NCBI GenBank assembly: GCA_032718565.1
Contig: JAVGVS010000161.1
Span: 422,450 to 486,449, forward strand
Direction of reading: 5' to 3'
DNA from: Distichodus sexfasciatus
Lineage: Eukaryota > Chordata > Actinopteri > Characiformes > Distichodontidae
Length of the DNA stretch: 64,000 bases
Shown here: positions 37,901 to 52,900 of the stretch, in pieces
How positions within the stretch are numbered: the stretch's first letter is position 1
Layout of the letters: every line of letters begins with the position of its first letter
Translations under genes and position numbers: made by a program
The notes under the pieces: generated by a model
What the model was told of the DNA's origin: nothing
The model's database searches: none
Seen by the model: the letters and a program-made list of their open reading frames with translations, nothing else

Positions 37901-40900
37901 GAGAGTGGACACTTTGAGAGGAATTTGAGAGTTTCTAGTTTACTTATAATTAGTGTTCATGAGAGTACAGAGTAGGGGCCAAATGACAGGCATTAAACCC
38001 CCCACCAGTCTTCAATCTGTATTTATCCCATATTTCCCTCTTTCTCTCGCTCCACATGCACTACATCATGTCCAACTCCTCACAGTTGTCCTCAAGATAG
38101 CTTTCTTAGATCTCTCCTTGGAGTTCTGCTGGAAGAACTACAAGGCTTAGATAATGCTAGGCTTAGTAGAAGTGTGCACATTTCAGCTTCTTATAGGGTA
38201 GGTAAAAAGATGCTGGCAATAATCAGTTGTTAGCTTCAGATGTTTCACGGTAAGGGACAGTGCCTGATTATAGCAACTGTCAAGAAGAAGGGCAGTTTTC
38301 CTTCTTGTTTAGGCAATTTTGTGAGAGATTACACTAATTACTCTGCATCGGGGAGGCATGGTGGCACATTGGTTAGCACTGCCACCTCACAGCGAGAAGG
38401 TCCTGGGTTCGAGCCCCAGGTTGGCTGTAGGGCCTTTCTGTGTGTTTGCATGCTCACCCCGTGTTCGTGTGGGTTTCCTCCAGGTGTTTCGGTTTCCTCC
38501 CACAGTCCAAAAACATGCGATATAAGTTATTGGTGACTCTGAATTGGTCCGTAAGGTGATTGTAGGAGTGTGTATGTGTGCCCTGCGGTGTGTTGGCGCC
38601 TGCCCTGGGTTGGTCCCCGCCTTGCGGTCATAGTCCGCTCCCGACCGCTACCCTAGTTTTTGATTAAGCAGTTTGAATAATGAATGAATACTCTGCAATG
38701 ATTCCTTGACTGTATTATTTAAAAAGTTCTGGTTATGCATGACTACTGCCATACTGGAGTTGGTATTTTGTGGTTTATAACAAACAGTTTTTTGTTTCAG
38801 GTGCAAAACAGGTCCCCATGGCGTGTAGAGCCACCAGAAGGAGAAGTTCCCCCAAGGGAGACACTAGAGCTAAAGGTGGTAGCTCATCTAGATGACATGC
38901 TACCCTTCCAGGACCAGTTGAAGCTGACCATTCAGGATGGACCAACCCTCACTGTCTCCATGTTGGCTGTTGGCAATGGCACCACCATTGTTACTGATCG
39001 GCCCTTTGCTCCCAACCTGGACCTTGGAACACACTTTAGGTAGAGTGCCAATGCATTGAACTATTTGAGTACTGTATATTCTATTGTTGATGATGCAAAT
39101 TCATAAAATAAGGCAGACCTCTAGGACAGAAAATCTAATATCCTGCAAGTGTGATGTGAACAGGTTCTAATGATACATAACAAAAGAAAAGAAGGTGTAA
39201 CACTGAACATTATAACAGAGATATGGCAATTGGCAATGAGTTGGGCAGCAAGTGAATGTTTTTTCCATGAAGCTGATGTGTTGGAAGCTTAAAAGCGTAA
39301 GGATATAAGCAACTTTGGCAAATGCCAGATTGTGATGGCCTAATGACTGCGTGAGAGCAGAGCTATTTTGGGATATTCTCAGTTTGGAGTGGTCAGGACC
39401 TAGCAAATGTGGTCTAAGGAAAACAGGTGAAACGGGTAATGGGTGGCCAAGGATCACTGATGCACATTGGGAATGAAGCCTGGCCCTTGTTGTCCAGTTC
39501 AATAGAAAAATTACCATAATTCAGTTTGCTAAAATTATTTATGCTGATTTGGAAAGAAAGTTGTCACAACATACATTGCATTTTGTTGTGCATGGAGCTG
39601 TGTAGCAAGTGGTCAAAATGTTATGGCTGACTGGTGTACATGAGCATTGAATAAGCATACCCCCTTTTATTTGCTTTGCAGCACAGAACCATGCCAGTAC
39701 CACTTCAGACTGATCAACAAAGGGCGCCGCATGCATGTCCTCCGCTGGGCCTCTGAAACATTTAAAAAAACCAGGTCAACTCCCAACCGTTTATCTCGGC
39801 AAGCAAAATCCAACACCCCGCTTCCATCGCTGCCAGTGGAAGCCCCCGTCTTTATCTTGAGACCTGCATGGGTAGAGCTTGGTCCAGGCAAATCAGTGGA
39901 TATGTTGCTGGAAGGATCCTGTAATAAACCACAGGTAGAGGATTTTGTTTATCTAATTTATATATGCAAAGTGTTTATACTAAACATGGCACGATACCAG
40001 TTTTTAACGTCCAATATCGATACCAATATTGTAAATTTGAATATCTGCCGATACGATACAAAATACTCATACAAGATACTGTCTTTTTTAAACAGAAAGC
40101 TGAAAATAATACATGACTGAGATTATTCTTTAATGTGCAAATTAGCACGGATATTGAACAATAAACCAGCTTTACCGCAGTGCCACTTCCCAACTCAGCG
40201 TGCACGCATACGCAAACATAGAAAAACCTACCATTTACTTGAACAGATTGGCTCCATAGACTGGCCCAATGCCACAGCTGTCTGAGTCGTTATCGGACTG
40301 ATACTGATCCACGTAACAGATTGGTGCCATCTCTAGTTTACACATGCCCAAATAAAACATGATGACATTACAGTTAATGTCCATGGTCATTTACAATCTT
40401 GAACAATCGATTAGCCCACTCAAAAGGTGACTTTAAATGACATGGAGATTAAAGGCTCTCTAATCTTGCCATACTGATCCTGCAGATTTGTTTTAGACAA
40501 GAAGCCCCATACAATAGGTGCATATCTTGCTGGAGGCAGTGAATATGACGTTATTTAAATGTATGTTTGTGGGTGTATCTTTGTGTAGGTGGTGACAGAA
40601 CGGCTAGTGTGTTTCGCCCACATTGGAGATCAAAGAATGAAGAAACGTATCATGACTGTGGAGGTCACGTGCAAATTCATCACCCCAGTCCTGGAAATTT
40701 CTCCACAGCGGCTCAACTTCTACATAGAAAAGGTGTGTACATAAGAGCCCATGCTAACGGACTGAAGTCTCTCACAAAACTCAGCATCACAAAACATTAA
40801 TCTTCATTATGACGCCATTAAACGTCATCAGCACGATCTGAAGTTAGGCAGATGCCATTATTACTTTTTGAGCTTCTGCTTTAAGCATTTGTTGATAAAA

Positions 40901-43900
40901 TGGCACAATGGTAATGCATTGATACTCATTTATTCATTCATTCATTCATTCGCTCGTTCATTAACCGAACCGCTTAATCAATAAATGGGGTCGCGGGGAC
41001 TGGAGCCTATCCCGGGAACTACAGGCGCAAGGCAGGGACCAGCCCTGGGCAGGCGCCGTCACATAGCAGGGCACACGAATACTCCTTTCATACCTTATGA
41101 GGCCAATTTAGAGTTAACAATTAACCTATAGTGCATGCTTTTGGACTGGGGAGGAAACTGTTCTCATTAAATGTAGGTTATTTTAATGCTGCAAGGGCTG
41201 TTTTACATGCCAGCCAGGCATCAGTCTGCCCCTTTCTGCCAATTATCTCTTTCCTAAACTAAAGAACTAAAGTGGTTGGTCTGTTTTTGTTTACTCTCTA
41301 GAGAATGTAGTAGCCATTACATGAAAGCAGTTCAGCTCCATCCTGCCTTAATGAACACTCCTCTGTTAAGGTTGAATTAATCAATATATCAGTTCACTAT
41401 CAAAGACAACGATCTCTCTCTCTCTCAACTACAGTATGCACAGTTCCTATGTCTATGCTATTTTTTACAGCTTCTTTCAGGCTGTCTCAGTAGTTATGAT
41501 TTTTAGAATTATGTTAATTTGTAAGAGAGGCATTCCTTTATCTGATCCCATTATGTCTTTCTTCATGCAGACAAAAATTGTGTTCACATGCAGCTACTCT
41601 ACACAGGCTTGCCATGCTATAACAATGAAAAAGACGATGAGAATTGGGTTATACTGAATGATTGAGTCATAGAAGAGAAAAGAGTGTGTATAAAGTAAAG
41701 AAGTAAAGGAATTCTCAATGTGCCCATGTACTTATTGATATCTCTGTATTTGTAGGTGAAATATTGCATGCACGTATATGTCCACTATTTTAACACTGCA
41801 ATCCACTAAAGTGCCAACCAGAATTTATGTTCTACAGTGGTGGTGAATGAATGTCATGAACGAATGAATGTCAGTTCTTGCAAAAACATTGTTTATCCAA
41901 ATATGAAGAGGCAGATTTAAAACCTATTTCATCAATGAAAACTATTGTACACTGTAAAATAAATGAGAAATTTATGGCCATGAAATTTGAGAACACATTG
42001 ATATATCCTCAGTTTCTAGTTTAAATCTGGGATTTTTAAGAATTAATGCAAGTAACAAAAATCCCAATTATTCTTTCATTTTTATTATCCCAGTAGTATG
42101 GTCTGTCCAGTCCATTTCTGAATTTGTGTCTACCTGGCCCTGGTTGTAAATTCAAAGAGGAGCCGAGGATTTTTTCAATTTGTATACAGTATATAAAATG
42201 TGTTATAGTAGACTACAGACTATAGAAGACTGCCTAAATTATCATTTAATTTTCAGATGCGTGCATGTTAATCAAATAAATAAGGTAAACAACTGTACAA
42301 TTAATTTGGCCACCCGGGCCAGACTCAAATAGCCTGGGCTAAAGCCCCGGTAAAATCGGCTGGCGCTCCCTTGATTGTCTCTGTTTTATAGGTTCCAGGA
42401 ATGTCAATGAATCCTCTGTTTCAACGGCTGCACTTGAAGAACATCTCTACATTGACCTTTACTATGGAACTCAGCTTAGCTGGGCCCTTTGGTATCAGCT
42501 GCCATGCCTTTGATAATCTCCCTACTATGACTAAGGTACACATTTTGACTTCTTCTTAAAAGTTCTTTAAACTCGTATCCTGGAAGTATGTCTACTTTCT
42601 GGATTGTTAGACGGAAACGTAGCATGCATAGCATAGCATGGGTGTAATTTATTTTTATATGCTCTTAGTTATATGATAAGAAAAAAACACATAAATCATA
42701 TAAATCTCTTCACATGAATGATGCTTAGTGTGCAGAGGGAGGACACAATTGATTCTACCACACTTATAATATGGATATAATATAGATCTTATTAACTGCA
42801 TATGATAACTTCATACTTAATCTCGGTTATCTACAGTCTTTCTGTAAAAGTACAAATAAACTTAAGAACTATGGGAACTATGGGAAATTATGTTATTTTT
42901 TGGCAGTAAAGCCAAAGTCAGACAAGATTATATTGCAAGTTTTATTTTTTCCAAGAGTAAATTTACATATTTTAATGAGCCCAAAATATAAAAAAAAGAA
43001 AAATCTTTCTTTCAAGTTTTAGTTGAAAAGGCCAAAAGTAGTAAATTCAAAAGCAAATGGAATTCAATCCATTGTTTAATTATCTTATTGCAGTAATAAG
43101 TATAGAAAATGTTTTTCCTTGATTCCAGATGTTTTTACAGATATATTTATTCTGAAATGTAGCAAATAAATGTGTCCATTAAGAACTTGCCACAGCCCAT
43201 TATAGTTAAAGAGCAAGATCTTGCGGATTTAATATTGCACTCCTAGTTTAAAATGTATATTTTGTATTCTATTTATATATTGTTTATTATATATGCCTTA
43301 TTTGTTCTTTGTTCTTTATTTCCTATTGCACTGAAAAACTGGAGCCGCGTCGTCTCGTCTCTCTGTATATCAATACAGTGTATAGCAGAGATGACAAAGT
43401 TTACTTTGACTTTGGATAGATTTATGTCTGTATATAACACAATCTAATCATTATAGAGTAGCTGATTTTTGCATTGCATTGCCTGCAGACTCTTGTGTTG
43501 GACTCGGGAGCGGAAACAAACGTTTGGATTCGCTTTGACCCTTTGTACCAACCCGGGCCCCTGAGCCGTGTGTTTGAGGAGGTGTTGGAGGTGCGCTACA
43601 TTGAGCACCCACAGCTGGACACTGTGGCACTTCGGGCAGAGGCGCATTTCCCTAACCTGCACTTCTCAAGTCACGTGCTGGACTTTGGCTGCATTCTCAA
43701 TCACACCGAGGTTCAGCGGCAAATCACCATGACCAACTGCAGCCCCCTGCCCATCACCTACCGCTGGGCTTTTCAGCTAGATCAGCATCAGTACTCCATC
43801 AGGTACCTCATTCCATTTGATTAGACTGACAAATTAAGGGATAAATGATTATAACTGTTTTTATATGTGAAATATGCAGTATTACTATGATTCTTAGAGT

Positions 43901-46900
43901 AGAATCACACATGTGAACAAATGTAAGAGCAGATGTAACACATGTCTGACTAAGAATGTATACAAACCACAAGTGTCAACTGGAAATTCTGTAGTTGCTA
44001 AAAAAAAGTTGAAAGTCTGAAAAAATGTGAGGAAGGAGAAATGATAAAGGCTGTTAATAGATATTTCTGATGATTAGAGTAAACCAAGCAGTTAAGCTGA
44101 GAAACAATATTGAGCTCATGTTAGGAACAAGCTAACTACAAGAACAGTAATAGTGCAGTTCTTCTTAAAGATCCGCCATCCGCCAAAGATCCTTCCTGAT
44201 CCGCCATGTTTTCTTGCAAGCACTAGTGTAGGAATCGCAATGAAGAAGTCTAGAGACGGAGTGTTGTGTTGAACATGTTTGGCTGTGTGGATGATCTGTC
44301 AGCAGCAGCCATGTCGATTATTTTCACGTGAGGTTAACACTCGCCATGTTGTCTACGCTCCAGTTCCGGAGTGGCGCTATGGGCAGCAGCAGCTCAGTTG
44401 CATTTAGGAATACTAATGAGAAACAGCCTGTTCTGAAAGGGACTGAAATAGAGGAGTGAAAAGCAGGTAAAAATGCCTAATCTGAGAGGTGTTTACAGCA
44501 AACTACTTCAGTGCTGGACTTTTAATTGCAAAAATTGAGATTTGTGGCCAAAATATGTAACTACATTTTTTCACCTGATAAAAGGTAGAAAAAAGTTTTT
44601 AGCGGTGGGTTATTGACGAGAAACAATACCTCAGGTCTCCTCAGTGATTTAAACATTTTTATTTAATAAGAAATAATGAGGAGAACAAGGTTATGGCTGG
44701 TACCAAGCAATCATAGTTATGTTCTCTAGTGTTCTTAATCTAGTGTTCTTAATATGTAGCTTTACACAAATGAATGCCCTAACATGCTGCTGTAAATTTT
44801 AGTGCATTGGTTTATGTATTGTATGTATAGGGTTAGGGTTGAAAATAAGATAATGGCTCCACACATATTTTGTTATTTATTGCCACACACGGCTGGCCCA
44901 AGCCTTCATGGGGCCCTAAGCAGAATGTAATTTGGGGCTTCCTAACATCACCTCAGTGTAATTTTTGTAATTATTCTTTTTTAAAAATCATGATGTCTTG
45001 ACATTTCAAGTGCTTTTGGGGGGCCCACTGGTGGCATGGGGCACCCAGGCGGCCACTTAACTTGCATATGCCTTGGGCCGGCTCTGTTACCACATTAACA
45101 TTTTTTCACAGCTTTCTTTACATTTAAAATAATAGCTATTAACCCAGATTGGCAGATTTAACCAATATAATTCCCAAAAGATCATGAAATATCTTACAAG
45201 TTGATTTAGAACTGAAACATGACTTGCCTTGAAATATGGTCATTAGCAATGTTTATTTCTGATTAGTTTCCTTATATCTGGTGTGCCACTTGTCTTGTCT
45301 ACAGTATCTTAACAGTATAGTACAGATCTTTTTGCAGCATGCACAGATGTGAGTAGCTTAAAAAGACAAATGAAGATCTGTTTTCACCACAATTCTGAAA
45401 GATGAAAAATGCACCTTATGCAAAATCCAAGAACATGAATCAATGATCTATCCCTGTCACCTTCCAAAATAAAACTGCTAGATGCTTACAGAAGTACTAC
45501 GTCTCACATACATCATATCAAGTGTTGTTGTTTTTGTTACCGAAGCCTGAGACTGCATTTTTAAAACTGGCCATGCATCATTTCTCAATGCCCTTGGAGG
45601 AGAACATTCTCATTGATACTGGTTGCATAATACAGGCTGGGATCAAGTCCAAAATCCCAGAGGTCCTTTTGTGACAAGTAGTGCACACTGCTCAGGTTAA
45701 AAAATAAAATTGGGGGGCATTTGGTAGCGTAACAGATAAGGAGTTGACCCTGTAATCAAAAGGTCGCAGGTTCAAGAACCAAAAAGAATCGTCCCCAAGC
45801 ACTGCTCCCTGGGCGATGCCACATTTGTCACGTTACAGTTCATAGTGTTGCACTCTGTGCTTTGCAGTTCTATGTTCACAATAACAAATTATCACACTTA
45901 AATTTACTTAAAGCCCTTCTGCATGAATGGATAGGCTTCAATGAGCTCCATTTCCCACACAACACTGCCCCCTGCTGTTTTCTCACAAAACAACAGATAA
46001 ATTCCATATCTCCTACTTTCTCCTGAAGAAGATTAAGGTTGACAGTATCCAACTTGAGAGCGTTTGTGTTTAGACATGTGACACATTGCCCTCACCCATG
46101 CTCCCACTTCCAGCATCTTTCAGGGGAATAAACACAGATGCTCCTTTAAATGTTCAGACCAAAGACTTTGTCCTTTTCTTATTTGTCTTTCCTTACTTTC
46201 TCATTCAACACACTTTTCTGTAATGCTCATATATCCACAGTATTTGTATTCCTCTGCATCCCCATCGTTCTTACTCGGGGTTCTGAGATCTCATGGCATG
46301 ATCCTTTTTAAGGTATTAAACTTCTGAAAATAAATGACTGTCATGACAAGACCAGTTTCATTTCAGCGTGACGTTTATAAGAGTATGACCCAGGAACGAG
46401 AGACTCAGTCTGTACAGTTTGGCCGTGATTTAGAGTAAACAGGTGTTCAATGAGTTTTGAGTTGATTTTTAATGCTGGTTCCAGGCAATGTGGTGTCTCT
46501 GAACTTCGGTTAGACAAGAAGGCAGCTGATAAGAAGAAAGACAGGGAGGGGAGAAAGTCCTTAAAAGAAGACCGAGATGGAAGAGGGAAGTCCATAAGAG
46601 AGACGTGTACACAAAAGCCCTCTGTGACCGAGTTGGAATCCACCACATCGGACCTGGGGCCTGAAGAGGTATGTAATGTGCAAGTGTTGATTTGTACTTT
46701 TAAGTTATAAAATTAAAGTAGACATTTCTGTCAAACTGCTCTGCGGTGTGTTGGCACCTGCCCAGTGTTTGGTCCCCACCTTGCGCTCGTAGTTTCTGGG
46801 ATAGGCTCCAGTCCCCCACCACCCCAGTTAGGATTAAGCAGTTCGGATAATGAATGAATGAATTAATGGCTTTCAAACAATTCAAAGTAAATGGAAATTT

Positions 46901-49900
46901 TATATAAAACACAGATTGCAACATGTCATATTGTACCTAATAAAATTTGTGTTTAGGGGCGACACTGTGGCACAGTGGTTATGGCTGCTGCCTCACAGTA
47001 AGAAGGTCCTGGGTTCGATCCCCGGGTCGGCTGTAGAGTCTTTCTGTGTGGAGTTTGCGTGTTCTCCCCATGTTCGCATGGATTTCCACCAGGTCTCCAG
47101 TTTCCTCCCACAGTCTAGAAGCATGAAATATAGGTTAATTGGCGTCTCTAAATTGGCCCCACAAGGTGTGAGTGTGTTTGTGCTCTGCGGTTTGTTGGCG
47201 CCTGCCCAGATCCCCACTTTCGTTCCTGGGATAAACTTTTGTCCCGCCTGTGACCCCGGTTTGTTTTAAGCGATTCGAATAATGAATGAATGAATTTGTG
47301 TTCAGAGAACGCTCTCTCTCTCGCACAGGTTTTTGACATCTTGCCCAGCTTCGGAGTGCTGTCCCCTGGAGAGAGTCAGCTGGTGACGTTCTCATTTTTC
47401 GGCCATGCTGACATTAAAGGCGAGGTGCTGGCACTATGTGAGGTGGAAGAGGGTCCAACGTATGAGATCACCCTTAAAGGAGAGGCTTCAGTAATCAGCT
47501 ACTCCTTGGACACCAAAAACATCAACTTTGGCCCTCAGGTTAATTCTCCTGCCTTTCATACTATACCACAATAAGCAACAACGGCAACCATGGGTTAAAA
47601 ATGCCCAAACTACCTCTTGTAAATCTGTTTAAGTCAAAAGAGAGTACTACATAGACACCAATGTTAAATACAAGACATTGTCATGGTGGGTTCAGGCATG
47701 ACTCTAGGCATTGGTACCTTTTGCTACTACAAACAAAAACCTTCTCTGTAGAGACACTCAGGAAACAAAGGAAAACCTTCTCTCTGGGAAACGCAGGAAA
47801 TATAGAAAGCACTGAGCACGCTGTCACAGTGGGGTAGTATGACAGTGGACATACAAGAAACAAAGGGTAAAAAACAAACTTATATGGAGAAAAAAAATGA
47901 ACCGAGGGGCTGGATTAATCAATCAGAAAGAGGAAAACCAATGGGAAGGTAATCATTAAACAAGCAGAATTAAACAATAAAGGGGTAACCAATAGGAACT
48001 AGGGGCTGGACCGGACAATAATCAACACAGGTGGGGTAACTGATGAACAATAATCAATCAATCAGACACAATAGGAAGGCGGGACAAAGACAAGACAGAA
48101 CCAAAACAGAACAAACTGAAAAATGGTGGCACCATATGGCCGCTCAGGCAGAAGTTCGGGAGGGCTGTGACAGACATTAGACAATGCCAAATCTTCAAGC
48201 TAATAATAATTTATTACTTCATAGTACCCAAAATATTTCTAGCAGAAACCCGTGTTTGCAAACTGATACTTTCTCAGGATAAAGGTCATTTTAAAAAAAT
48301 GTGTGTGTGAGATAAACATTTAAAGCAGTACAGATTTCAAACATTTCAAACATGGACTTAAGATGTGCCAAGGGTCCTCTGGGAGATGCTTTGAGCTTGT
48401 GATGAGTGTGATTTGACTTTTCATGGCTGCCTTCAAAGTAGAGAAAAAAGTTGCAAGAACCTTGTATTGGAGTCAAAAACACAATGTAGTGTAGTAAGTC
48501 ATATTGTTTTCACACACAGAAAGTGATCCTTAAGTAAAGTACTTAAGTAAGTTAATGAAGTGATCCTTAAGTAAGTTAATTTACTGTAGAATTGTTATTT
48601 TAAATGTATAAATCATACTCACAAAGTACAGTACTTAAGTACTTTAGTACTTCATCATGGTCATAAATAAAAACTTTTTCCTTGTTAGCTGTTCAGTCAG
48701 GTGTTGGAGGCTGAAATCACTCTGAGAAACACAGGGAAGGTGGGGTTTGACTTCAGCGTTTTGCTGGATGGTCAGCAGCGATCTTCTGAAGAACCTGTAC
48801 CTGGCCACCCCTTTCTCATCCCCAACATGGTGAGGATGCTACATGCTTTCATACTGTTGCTACTGCTATTTTACTGTTTACTCCATAGTACCATGAAAAG
48901 TAACAAAGACGTACGGTTGGTGATGTTATTTGTGTGTAACGTCGTGCACAGTTGTCCAGAAATAAAAATGTTCTAAAAAAGTAGAGAGAAAACACACAGA
49001 GTAATGTTCCTTTAAGATGCAGATGTGTCCAAAGTCTATAGACAGTTGTTAAGATGGAGACGAGATGGGAGAAATCATCTTGTGAGAAGGGAATGGAAAA
49101 TTGTTGGTGTAACTCACATGGTCCATGTAGACTGGTTTTAAAATGGCCAGCAAGTGTAAATTGAATAGAATGATTAATTAAGATGACTGAATTAGAATTT
49201 GATCAAAAATAATCGGTAATCCCTTTTTGATCACCAGAATTCACTTCATCAAAACTTACCCGTCACATGTCAGATGGTGCGTGTTGGTTGGGCGGGAAAA
49301 ACCATGCAAAATAGAGACTGTCTTCATACAATTTGGACAATAAGAGTGTTAAAATTACACCTCTATAACAACTGAATTGTGTGAATGTTGGGATTAAAAC
49401 AACCATGTAAAATATCATTTACTTTGCCTCTAGGGCCACGCTGAGGCATATGCAGAGAGGAAGCTCACTGTGTGCTACCTGCCTGGAGCCCCTGAGCTTT
49501 TCCGGAAGACCTTAAAACTTCAAGTGGCCTACTTTGAGAACGAGTGCATTAAAGTGAGAGGAGAGGGTATCTTTCCTCGAGTGTGTCTGGACCTGCCCAG
49601 GGATTTGGGTATGAACTTGCTGACTATAATGCTGTGCGACTGGCTAAAGTTCTGAAGCATGTCTCTGTCTCTGGGGAAAAAGCGTTTGTGACCACATCCA
49701 TCTCACTTTAAACATTAATGTATAATGTAATGTATGGCTATCTAGAGCCCAAGCATTTTCCAGGATCATAGCAAATTCTCTTTCTAAGAAGATCTAGAAC
49801 ATGTGTAAGCCGCTGCAGCTAGGTTGCTAAGTATGTTTATTAGCTACCAGGTAGCAAAATTGATCATTTGATAGTGACTTAGCAATGGAGGCTTGCCTTT

Positions 49901-52900
49901 GTTCTAGATGTCTTCTAAAGATTCTAGATGTTTGAGATGTGTTGTTATACCATGGTAAATGTTATTCTATACCACCCACCTATATAATGTGCTTAAAATC
50001 TATAAATCTCAAGGTTTCAATGCACATTTTTATATTTTATGGTACTTTTCTGGACACTCAAAGCACTTTACAGTACCAGTTTGGGCTAGTAAATGCACGA
50101 CACATTAGAAGAGAATTAGCCCTTTTGAACAAAACTACCAAAATCTAACTTGGCTTGATTGCAAATTTTGCAAATTGTAAGCCAGAACAAAGACAATCAT
50201 TAACATTCATCAAACTTTCTTATCCAGATGACCTTTTATAATTACTTGGAAAGCCTTCTTGAACCAATTCGGAATCAAAGGTCTCGCTCACAGTGATAGT
50301 GCTGCAGAAATCATAGACCAAGACTTGATCACAAAGCGTTTAGTGGTTGTCTATTTCTGATCTCAAATCATAATATTGCACATGTTTGTGATAGCACACA
50401 TATCGGAGAAAGAAGTGAAAAGATCTGTGGAACCTACCTAGAAGTGCACAGCCACACTTACTGCAAATATTGATTTGTAGGGGAGTAGATTAGGACTTTG
50501 ATAGGGTACTGACAGTAAAACATTAGCGTATCATTACCAACAAAGTGCTTTGTTTAATTTAAAATCATAAAAAAACCTAACTCTTTCTAACCCCTAAAAC
50601 CTAAACCATACTAAATCTGTATGTTGTGTAGATGAGGAGCGGAGCAGCTCAGTGCTGAAGGAGGCGAGGCAGGTAGTGGAGACTGGGAGCCAGAGAGGGG
50701 AGGTTCCGAAAGGAGACAGGGAACTATGTGAAGACTGCATTCCTACTGTGAGTAGCGCTACACCTCTCAACACCAGATGCCACCGTGCACTCTGCTGTGT
50801 ATTTTCGAGAACCAAATGACCTTTTTCATCATGTTTGCCTTGCACTTAGTTTTGTATGCTGTATATTAGGATATGTTGTACATCTGTCTCAGTATGCATG
50901 ATGTCCAGTCAACGTTTTCATTTTGGATGATTCTATGATCCTGTTGACCATTAAACCAATATCTCATTGTAGATCTGTGCATCATTAAACCCCAACTCTA
51001 TATCAATAGCTGTCAAATCAGATCCACACATCTCTGCTCTGCTCAGATTTTACACTTCTTGTTCCTAGCTCAATCTTACATAGCAAATGAACTTTGCATC
51101 AGGTGTGTTGTGTTTGGAAATATTTAAATCTGTGTAGGATTGACAATTTGACTTTATGTAATACAAGTACGAAAAGCAATTTGGGGCTATAGGTCATCTT
51201 TTGTTATCAACTGTTCAACTGATTGTGTCTTTGTGTATCTGTGTATGCAGTATGATGCTATACTGCAGATGGAAGTTGATAGGCTTCTGATTAAAAAATA
51301 TGCCACAGCCTCTCAGGAGTCACCAAGAGACACAGTGCTTACAAGAAGTTCAAGCTGTAGCAGCCATATGCGAAAAAAGCTCAGCATGTAAGATGTTGTG
51401 ATACAACTCCCTTTATTCTTCTTCTTTTTGATTGATTCATTGATTGGAGAGAAATCGTGACCACTGTACTACATCTTTCCATCAGGTTTGTTTTGCCAGA
51501 ATATGTTCTGGACTTTGGCTATGTGATCCATGGCACTGTTCCCACTCACATTGTCAGGGTGACCAACACTGCCCCTCTCGCTGTGACCTTTAGAGCCGAT
51601 TGCAGTTCTCTTGCAGGAACAGGTTGGTCGATAAAAGAATGTTTTCATTCTAAATACAATAAGTGATTTGCCTGCAATGTGGCACCACTTCAACCAGCAC
51701 CAATGGGCAGCTCAAATTGGATGGTGGAAAAGCAGGCATTCTGCAGCAGGCAAAAAGGAATTATATGATTAGAGACAGGGATGATAAGGAGGTCAAATTT
51801 ACAAAGATGCTTAGGGATCATTATAACCTCAGACATTACGTCTCATCAATGCACTTGGGCTCTGTTGAGATGTTAAACTAGAAGATGTAAAAAAAAAAAA
51901 AAAAAAAACCCTCTTCCAGCAGCAACCAACTTGCTTAGATTGTCTCATGTGTAAGCACTAACCAGGTCCAAACGCCTCTCTGCTTCAGATGGAGTAGCTA
52001 GTGTAAACTGCAGGTCTTATGACTGCTGGTTTATAATGTGTCCCGTTACAAATAGGAACACTTCCTCAAAGATGACTATTTCTATTTCCACCATAGACAT
52101 TCGAAAATGCAATCTTATTTAAAAAGTTATTCATAACCTGCCTGTAACATGAAGTGATGGATCTGGTGGCAGTGATCCATAATTAAAAGTTGTACAAAAT
52201 AAATGGCATTTGAAAATGTAAAAGAGAGAGATGTTCTTTTGAGATGCAGCCATGTGTCCAAAGTACATAGACAGCTGTTAACCAATTAATGATAAAAGAG
52301 ATAAGATGTCTTATCACCATCATCCCAAGAAATAAGTAAGAAGTGAAAGTGAGTGATTATATGTCAGTGCCCAGTGAGCAGTGCTTGGGGACGGTACCTT
52401 GCTCATGAGCACCCCAGTGGTAACTTCACCAGGCTGGGATTAGAACCGGCGACCTTCTGTTCAGGGGGCGATTGCCCAACCGTTATTCCACCAACTGCAG
52501 GAGTTTATACATGCTTACATTTATATTTACAACATGTAGCAGACACTCATATCCAACGCGACTTCCATTTCAGGGCAGTTTTCCCTTGGGGTCAGCCTCT
52601 TGGTCCAGTGTAGTAACCACTGGACCACCACCAGCACTGCTCTAGCAGCTCTATCTTATATGTCTGTAGGCCGGCGTTTCTCAATTCCAGTCCTCGTGGA
52701 CCACAGCTCTACACAGATTTGGTATTTCCTGCACCGATGCTCACTGATCCTACGTTGCTAATTAGGTAATCAGTAGTGTCAGCTGTGTTGTGTGTCGGGA
52801 AACTCAAATCTGTGCAGAGCGGTGGTCCGCGAAGACTGGGATTGAGAAACGCTGCTGTAGGCAATAAACAATCTTGACTTTTTTTGTATTTCTGAGATTA

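Noticed and set aside
46341..46646. 101-codon minus-strand frame over exon 24
   Set aside because: Shadow of hydin exon 24; the + strand has matched splice sites and phase.
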